DNA of 53,078 nt from Gammaproteobacteria bacterium (GTDB taxonomy: Bacteria > Pseudomonadota > Gammaproteobacteria > Chromatiales > Chromatiaceae), in NCBI GenBank assembly GCA_025458675.1, contig JALORY010000002.1, positions 1 to 53,078 on the forward strand. The letters are read 5' to 3'. The notes under the pieces were generated by a model. It did not search any database, was not told where the DNA came from, and worked only from the letters and a program-made list of their open reading frames with translations. Positions 47,237-53,078 of the stretch are shown here, one piece after another. Position 1 is the stretch's first letter. Every line of letters starts with the position of its first letter. A program made the translations under genes and the position numbers.

Positions 47237-48171
47237 TGGGCCCCGCCCTGCGCCTGGCGGCCGCGATCGACCATGTCGATGAAGAACTGCTCGAGACGGT
47301 TCTGCTTGTTGCGCAGGCTCGACACCTCGATGCCGCAGCGCGCGAGTCCGTCGAAGAGCCCGCTGACGGTCCGGCCGCGCGGGACCACGACCTCGAGGGT
47401 GGTCTCGTCCAGCCGGCGCAACTCGTACCCCGGCAGCGCGGGGACGTAACGGAGCGGCTCGCGAAGGTCGAGCACGAACGACTCGGTGTGCAGCTTCTCC
47501 AGCAGCGCGCCGATGCTCGCGTTCTCCACGATCTCGCCGTGGTTGATGATCGCGACCTGCCGGCAGAGTCTCTCCGCCTCCTCCAGGTAGTGCGTCGTGA
47601 GGATGATGGTCGTGCCCTGCCGGTTGGTCTCCCGCAGAAAATCCCACATCGCGCGGCGGATCTCGATGTCGACGCCCGCCGTCGGCTCGTCCAGGATCAG
47701 CAGGCGCGGCCGGTGCACCAGGGCGCGCGCGATCATCAGCCGGCGCTTCATGCCGCCCGAGAGCGTGCGCGCCATGACGGTTCGCCGGTCCCACAGGTCA
47801 AGCTGGCGCAGCACGGCCTCGGCGCGAACCCACGCCTCGCGCCGTGGCACGCCGTAATACCCTGCCTGGTTCACGACGATCTCGGCAACGGGCTCGAACT
47901 GATTGAAGTTGAACTCCTGCGGCACGAGACCGATGCACGCCTTCACCCCGCCCGGATCGCGGTCGAGGTCGTGGCCGAAGACGTGGACCTCGCCGCCGGT
48001 CTTTCGGACCAGCGAGGCGACGATGCCGATCGCGGTCGACTTGCCGGCGCCGTTCGGGCCGAGGAGCGCGCAGAACTCGCCTTCCGCCACGTCGAGGTCG
48101 ATGCCCTTCAGGGCCTCGACGCCGCTGCGGTAGGTCTTGCGCAGGTTGTGGAGGGAAAGCGCGGGGGGCAT
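47233..48171 (-). CDS. yadG: ABC transporter ATPase, YadG-like
   Basis: LLGPNGAGKSTAIGI, FNFNQFEPVAEIVVNQAGYYGV, LSGGMKRRLMIARALVHRPRLLILDEPTAGVD. Confidence 0.93.
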   Translation of the reverse strand: MPPALSLHNLRKTYRSGVEALKGIDLDVAEGEFCALLGPNGAGKSTAIGIVASLVRKTGGEVHVFGHDLDRDPGGVKACIGLVPQEFNFNQFEPVAEIVVNQAGYYGVPRREAWVRAEAVLRQLDLWDRRTVMARTLSGGMKRRLMIARALVHRPRLLILDEPTAGVDIEIRRAMWDFLRETNRQGTTIILTTHYLEEAERLCRQVAIINHGEIVENASIGALLEKLHTESFVLDLREPLRYVPALPGYELRRLDETTLEVVVPRGRTVSGLFDGLARCGIEVSSLRNKQNRLEQFFIDMVDRGRQAQGGAQ

Positions 48172-48254
48172 GGTCGACGAGCGCCTGCAGCGAGGCGCGA
48201 CATGGTATCGACCGGGACCCCCGCCGTCACGGTTGACGTGCGTCGCACCCCCGA

Positions 48255-48851
48255 TCAATCCATCTTCTGCGCCACGAGACAGGCGACGTCCCGCAGGCCG
48301 CGTGCCGTGTCGCCGAGCGAGCCCTCCTCCCGGTACGCCCGGACGACGAAGCCTGCGAACCAGCCGAGCAGCTCGTTGGGCGCGAGACGCCATTCCGGGG
48401 TCGCGGGGCCGCGCATAGACACTGCCTCGCGGGTGAAGGTCTGGTAGAGGACGAGACCGCCGGGCCGCACCGCAGCGCACAGGGCAGGCATCAGCGTGCG
48501 CTCGAGAAAGTGCGTCACCACCAGGACGTCGCAGGACTCGGGCGCGGGCGGCTGCGCGACGACGTCGCGCACTGCCGCCCTGACCCGCAGTCCGCGCACG
48601 GCGGCGGTCTGCTCGAGGCGCGCGATCGCGACCGGCGAGAAGTCCCAGGCCTCGACGGTGAGCGCCGTGTGCCCCGCGAGCCACAGCGCGTTGGCACCGC
48701 GTCCGCAGGCCAGATCGAGCGCCGCGCCGCGCGCCGGCAGGAGGTGCGCGTTGCGCAGCAGGACCTCGGCCGGCGCGCCGGTGTCTGGCGCTTCGGCATG
48801 CCGGCGGTTCCAGCGCTCGCGCTGGCCCTCGTCGACGCCCGGCTCAGCCAT
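48255..48851 (-). CDS. Class I SAM-dependent methyltransferase
   Basis: ALDLACGRGANALWLA motif I; VLVVTHFLERTLMP. Confidence 0.85.
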   Translation of the reverse strand: MAEPGVDEGQRERWNRRHAEAPDTGAPAEVLLRNAHLLPARGAALDLACGRGANALWLAGHTALTVEAWDFSPVAIARLEQTAAVRGLRVRAAVRDVVAQPPAPESCDVLVVTHFLERTLMPALCAAVRPGGLVLYQTFTREAVSMRGPATPEWRLAPNELLGWFAGFVVRAYREEGSLGDTARGLRDVACLVAQKMD

Positions 48852-50037
48852 GCAAGGTCGCGAGCCCGCGGGCGAGGTCGGCCTGGATGTCCGCGATGCC
48901 CTCGAGCCCCACGGCGATCCGGATCAGTCCCTCGCCGATGCCGGCCCGCGCACGGTCCTCCGGACTCAGGCGCCCGTGCGTCGTCGTGGCCGGATGCGTG
49001 ATCGTGGTGCGCACATCGCCGAGGTTCGCGGTGATCGACAGCATCCGGGTCGCGTCGATCACGCGCCAGGCCGCCTCGCGCCCGCCCTCCACCTCGAACG
49101 CCACGATCCCGCCGGCCGCGGACTGCTGGCGCTCGGCAAGTCTCTTCTGCGGGTGCGAATCGAGCCCTGGGTAGTGGACGCGCGCGACGCCCCGCTGTCC
49201 CTCCAGCCAACGGGCCAGCGCGAGCGCCCCGCGGCAGTGCTCGCGCATCCGCAGGTCCAGCGTCTCGAGCCCCTTGAGGAACACCCACGCGTTGAACGGG
49301 CTCAGCGAAGGTCCCGCCGTGCGGATGACGCCGAAGACGTCCTCTCCGACCCGCTTGCGGTCACCCACCACCGCCCCGCCGATGCAGCGGCCCTGCCCGT
49401 CCAGATATTTCGTCGCGGAGTGGATCACCAGGTCGGCGCCGAGCTCGAGCGGGCGCTGCAGCGCCGGGGTGCAGAAGCAGTTGTCGACGGCGAGCAGCGC
49501 TCCGTGCCGGTGCGCCAGATCGGCCAGCGCGGCGATGTCGCCGAGCTCGATCAGCGGGTTGGAGGGTGTCTCGAGGAACAGGAGACGCGTCGCCGGCGTG
49601 ATCGCCGCCGCCCACGCCGCCGCGTCCGCGAGGTCGACGTAGGTGACATCGATACCGAATTTGCTCAGATACCTGTCGAACAGAATCACCGTGCTTCCGA
49701 AGACGCTGCGCGAGCACACCACGTGGTCGCCGGACGCCAGCAACCCCATGCAGGTCGCGAGGATCGCCGCCATGCCGCTCGCGGTCGCGACGCACGACTC
49801 GCCCCCCTCCAGTGCCGCGAGTCGCGTCTCGAAGGCGCGGACGGTCGGGTTGGTGAAGCGCGAATAGATGTTGCCCGGCTCGGCCCCCGAGAAGCGGGCG
49901 GCCGCCTCGGCCGCATTCCGGAAGACGTAGCTCGACGTCAGGAACAGCGGCTCCGAGTGTTCGCCTTCCGGCGTGCGGCACGGCCCCACGCGCACGGCGC
50001 GCGTGCGGAAGTCCCAGTCGTCCCCGTCGATCGCCAT
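48844..50037 (-). CDS. metZ: O-succinylhomoserine sulfhydrylase
   Basis: Cys/Met PLP family: FLTSSYVFRNAAEAAARFSG, YSRFTNPTVRAFE, LVIHSATKYLDGQGRCIGG. Confidence 0.93.
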   Translation of the reverse strand: MAIDGDDWDFRTRAVRVGPCRTPEGEHSEPLFLTSSYVFRNAAEAAARFSGAEPGNIYSRFTNPTVRAFETRLAALEGGESCVATASGMAAILATCMGLLASGDHVVCSRSVFGSTVILFDRYLSKFGIDVTYVDLADAAAWAAAITPATRLLFLETPSNPLIELGDIAALADLAHRHGALLAVDNCFCTPALQRPLELGADLVIHSATKYLDGQGRCIGGAVVGDRKRVGEDVFGVIRTAGPSLSPFNAWVFLKGLETLDLRMREHCRGALALARWLEGQRGVARVHYPGLDSHPQKRLAERQQSAAGGIVAFEVEGGREAAWRVIDATRMLSITANLGDVRTTITHPATTTHGRLSPEDRARAGIGEGLIRIAVGLEGIADIQADLARGLATLHG

Positions 50038-50256
50038 GCCGTGTGCTCCCCGGCCACGCGGCCGCCGCAGACAGAAGCGCGATTAGCTACCAAACCCTTT
50101 CCCATCGCAACCGCACGCCCGCCCCCGGCCGCGGCCGCGCAGCGGCCGACCATCAGTATCTGGCGATCTGTTTAACGCACGACGTCCCAGGGAATTGACG
50201 TTTTATCAATGCGTTATTCGCAGACGGCAACGCATATTTCCCTTCGAGCGCACGCC

Positions 50257-50270
50257 TTGAGAAAGGTCAA
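50257..50270. promoter_or_regulatory. Candidate CRP/FNR-family binding site
   Basis: TTGAGAAAGGTCAA = TTGA-N6-TCAA inside a 7-bp inverted repeat GCCTTGA-gaaagg-TCAAGGC, 113 nt upstream of a multihaem cytochrome start. Confidence 0.4.
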
Positions 50271-50382
50271 GGCAATCCCCCCACTCCCGGCGACTGCGCC
50301 GACGCGCGGGGGCAGAAAAGAATGCGCCGAGGCGCGGTCGTCGACGCACCGCGGCGAGCCATCAGGAGAAGAGGAGGTCAAC

Positions 50383-51891
50383 GTGTCGTCAAGCACTCGT
50401 CCCGCGCGGCAGGGCACCGCCTTGCTGATTGCTGTCGCACTGTCCGCGGGTAGCACAGCCGCGGCGCCGAAGGCGGAAAAGGGCAAGGTCGATCCCGCCC
50501 GGCCGTTTCCGCCTTCCTACATCACCATCGAGGGCCACAAGAACGTCAAGCCGGAGGACTGGAAGGACCCGCGGCTCTGCGGCCAGTGCCACACCGTCCA
50601 GTACGAAGGCTGGAACGGATCGATGCATTCGAACGCCTTCCGCGACCCCGTGTTCCAGGCACTCTGGGCACTCGGCGAGAAGGCCGATCCGAACCTGCGT
50701 AACCACTGCGGCGCCTGCCACACCGCGATCGGCACCGCCACCCAGACGGTCGAATTCGTTCCAACCACGCCGCTGCACGGCGGCTTCAAGGCCCCCGAGG
50801 TCGCCGAGCAGGGCGTCGGCTGCGACGTCTGCCACACCATCTCGGGAACCAACTTCAACAAGACCGCCGTGCTGGAGCACGGCAACTCGTCGTACGTCGT
50901 GGCGCCCGGGCCCACCAAGCGGGCGGGTCTCGCCGACGCCAAGTCGCCGTACCACGACACGGCGAAATCGGACCACCACACCAAGTCCGACTTCTGCGGC
51001 AACTGCCACAACATCTTCCACCCGACGAACGACTTCCCGGTCGAGCGCACCTACGACGAGTGGAAGTACTCCGTCTACGCGCAGAACGGGATCCAGTGCC
51101 AGGACTGCCACATGGTCCCGGTGGAAGTCGCGAACAAGGTCGCCGACACCATGACGCGGCCCGAGCACATGACGGACTCGCCGCTCGAGGGCTTCGCCGC
51201 CCTCGGCGGGCCGCTGCGCAAGGTCGTGCACACCCATGGCTTCATCGGCGGCAACGCGGTCATCGTCAAGGCGCTCGGCAAGGACAAGGTGGAAAGCCCC
51301 GAGGACCTCGGACGTGACAAGAACTACGGCGAGGCGGTGAAGCGCCTGAAGAGTGCGGCGTCGCTCCACACCTTCGTCGCGAAGAAGGGCGACCCGCTGC
51401 ACGAGCTCACCGTCAAGGTCACCAACGAGCGCGCCGGCCATCACCTGCCCACCAGCCTCACCGAGGTCCGGCAGATCTGGCTGGAGGTGGTCGTTACCGA
51501 CGACCAGGGCCGCGAAGTGTTCCGCAACGGAACGCTCGACGCCAGCAACGAGGTGCCGAAGGACGCAGTGGTCTTCAACGCCCACGCGGCGGACAAGAAC
51601 GGCCAGTACACGCAGCTGCCGTGGGAAATCGCGCGGTTCACCGACGTCAACACGATTCCGCCGAAGGGCTACAAGTACGCCCGGTACTACTTCAACGTGC
51701 CGGCCGACGCGAAGAGCCTCAAGGTCTCGACCAAACTGCACTACCGGTCGTTCGCGCAGCAGCTCGCCGATCTGCTGCTCGGCAAAGGCGCGGTCCAGGT
51801 CCCGTCCATCGAGATGGCAACGCTCGAGGAGAGCGTCGAGCTCAGCGAGCTGCAGACGGCGTCCGCGGGCGCTGCTGCGGACAAGCACTGA
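50383..51891 (+). CDS. Penta-haem c-type cytochrome with C-terminal beta-rich domain
   Basis: GTG start with GAGGAGGT RBS; five CXXCH motifs (CGQCH, CGACH, CDVCH, CGNCH, CQDCH); VTNERAGHHLPTSLTEVRQIWLEV domain. Confidence 0.88.
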   Translation: MSSSTRPARQGTALLIAVALSAGSTAAAPKAEKGKVDPARPFPPSYITIEGHKNVKPEDWKDPRLCGQCHTVQYEGWNGSMHSNAFRDPVFQALWALGEKADPNLRNHCGACHTAIGTATQTVEFVPTTPLHGGFKAPEVAEQGVGCDVCHTISGTNFNKTAVLEHGNSSYVVAPGPTKRAGLADAKSPYHDTAKSDHHTKSDFCGNCHNIFHPTNDFPVERTYDEWKYSVYAQNGIQCQDCHMVPVEVANKVADTMTRPEHMTDSPLEGFAALGGPLRKVVHTHGFIGGNAVIVKALGKDKVESPEDLGRDKNYGEAVKRLKSAASLHTFVAKKGDPLHELTVKVTNERAGHHLPTSLTEVRQIWLEVVVTDDQGREVFRNGTLDASNEVPKDAVVFNAHAADKNGQYTQLPWEIARFTDVNTIPPKGYKYARYYFNVPADAKSLKVSTKLHYRSFAQQLADLLLGKGAVQVPSIEMATLEESVELSELQTASAGAAADKH

Positions 51892-51920
51892 TGGCCGCCG
51901 GCTGTGTGGAGGAGCGAATC

Positions 51921-52595
51921 ATGAAAACCAAGATTGCGTTGACCATCGGTCTCCTGCTCTCGGCATCCAGCTCGATCACCCTCGCCAAGGATGCGCCGAT
52001 GTTCGTCTGGAACCGCACCACCCTCGGCATGGTGGAGGCGGCGAGCGCCGGCCGCGGCGAGAAGATCGCCGAGGAGCAGAAGTGCGCGAAGTGCCACGGC
52101 AAGACGGGCGTCGCGGAGGACGAGGACGCACCGAACATCGCCGGCCAGCGCGCCCCGTACATCGCGAAGCAGCTCGCGGACTACAAGGATGGGGCACGCG
52201 AGGAGAAGAGCATGGTGAAGGCGGCGAGAAAGCTCAACGCGCAGGACATGGCTGACCTCGGTGCCTTCTATGCCAAGCAGAAGCCGGAGAAGGCGGCGGG
52301 CAAGGTGAAGTCCGTCGTGATGGTGAGCGCCGGCGACGAGAAGCGCTTCCTCCTGCCGTGTGCTGCCTGCCACGGCAAGAACGGCGAGGGTTTCGGACAC
52401 GAGGTCCCGGCCTTGATGGGCCAGAAGGGAACGCAGCTGCTCGACACCATGAAGGCGTTCAAGGAGGGCGACCGGGCAAACGACCACTACGGTCGCATGC
52501 GCTACATCGCCTCGAAGTTGAGCGACCAGGAGATCAAGCAGACCTCGGCCTTCTACTCGGCCCCCGCGGCGGCGCCGAAGAAGAAGGACGAGTGA
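51921..52595 (+). CDS. Di-haem cytochrome c (c4-like)
   Basis: GGAGGAG RBS, signal peptide, two domains with CAKCH and CAACH. Confidence 0.9.
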   Translation: MKTKIALTIGLLLSASSSITLAKDAPMFVWNRTTLGMVEAASAGRGEKIAEEQKCAKCHGKTGVAEDEDAPNIAGQRAPYIAKQLADYKDGAREEKSMVKAARKLNAQDMADLGAFYAKQKPEKAAGKVKSVVMVSAGDEKRFLLPCAACHGKNGEGFGHEVPALMGQKGTQLLDTMKAFKEGDRANDHYGRMRYIASKLSDQEIKQTSAFYSAPAAAPKKKDE

Positions 52596-52601
52596 CGGTT
52601 G

Positions 52602-52629
52602 CCACCGCCCGTCGCGAGACGGGCGGTGG
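52602..52629. terminator. Perfect 12-bp hairpin downstream of cytochrome operon
   Basis: CCACCGCCCGTC-gcga-GACGGGCGGTGG, no T-run. Confidence 0.5.
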
Positions 52630-52658
52630 GATGGAGGAGCAAGAAGAAGAAAACGCAA

Positions 52659-52696
52659 GGGTGGCCGGACAACCGTCCCGGCCACCCGTTGTTTTT
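52659..52696 (+). terminator. Rho-independent terminator
   Basis: GGGTGGCCGG-...-CCGGCCACCC followed by GTTGTTTTT. Confidence 0.8.
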
Positions 52697-52716
52697 GCCA
52701 TCGCCGGAGCATGTGA

Positions 52717-53078
52717 ATGCCTCAAGTGACAGATGAGCCCGAGGGCGTCGCCCGATTTCTTGGCAAGCTCACGCTCCTGGGCGCCGCCGGCGTCGCCGCA
52801 GCGGGAGCGTTCGTCGGCATGGGGCTTTTCATGTTCAACATGGGCCGCGACATGAGCACGATGACGCAATCCGTCGTGCAGATGGGACGGGACGTGACCA
52901 GCATGGCGGACGACATGCGGGCGATGATGGGTCAGATGGGGGTCATGGCTCGCAGCATGGTCGAGGGCCAGGCGGGCATGTCGCAGGACTTCGCACGGGT
53001 GCGAGCCGGGATGGAGATGATGACCAAGGACATGGGCAGGATGGCGGGCGACATGCACGGGCTGAACGGCAACATCTC
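52717..53078 (+). CDS. Met-rich single-TM coiled-coil protein, 3' truncated by window edge (not in supplied ORF track)
   Basis: Open frame from ATG 52717: MPQVTDEPEGVARFLGKLTLLGAAGVAAAGAFVGMGLFMFNMGRDMSTMTQSVVQMGRDVTSMADDMRAMMGQMGVMARSM...; about 21 Met in the visible ~120 residues. Confidence 0.75.
   Translation, partial: MPQVTDEPEGVARFLGKLTLLGAAGVAAAGAFVGMGLFMFNMGRDMSTMTQSVVQMGRDVTSMADDMRAMMGQMGVMARSMVEGQAGMSQDFARVRAGMEMMTKDMGRMAGDMHGLNGNI

Noticed and set aside
48844-50208. SAM riboswitch or MetJ box upstream of metZ
   Set aside because: Only a GACGTC core is visible and no SAM-I/SAM-II consensus; insufficient evidence.
50195-50209. TTGACGTTTTATCAA as an FNR box
   Set aside because: Spacing is TTGA-N7-TCAA, one nucleotide too long; the site at 50257-50270 fits better.

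Overview
High-GC bacterial chromosome window, probably from a gammaproteobacterium (RibBX-type ribB, YadGH, MetZ and DinG/YoaA; taxonomy is an inference). All calls come from reading the translations and nucleotides. No searches were run. Main content: (1) the 3' end of a giant VCBS/cadherin-repeat surface protein, followed by a TolC-type lipoprotein, a HlyD adaptor, a GAF-like/TM/HlyD adaptor and a PqqD-like/M50-peptidase/HlyD membrane protein, with no ABC ATPase in view. This is the strongest candidate for an under-described export system. (2) A housekeeping block: glyA-nrdR-ribD-ribE-ribBX-ribH-nusB-thiL-pgpA, then pap, cysS, ppi, lpxH, tsaB, dinG-like, mrcB, yadGH and metZ. A long palindromic structured element lies between ribD and ribE. 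(3) An EF-hand membrane protein with two paralogous small membrane proteins; a strong terminator abuts the Shine-Dalgarno of the small-protein operon. (4) Three Met-rich, single-TM coiled-coil proteins: a tandem pair at 28.5-29.6 kb and a third, running off the right edge, beside a penta-haem and a di-haem cytochrome c. (5) An orphan MotA/MotB-like (TolQR/ZorAB-like) pair with a long coiled coil and no recognisable OmpA domain. No convincing tRNA, rRNA, CRISPR, IS element or prophage was seen. The many long antisense ORFs look like high-GC shadow ORFs.
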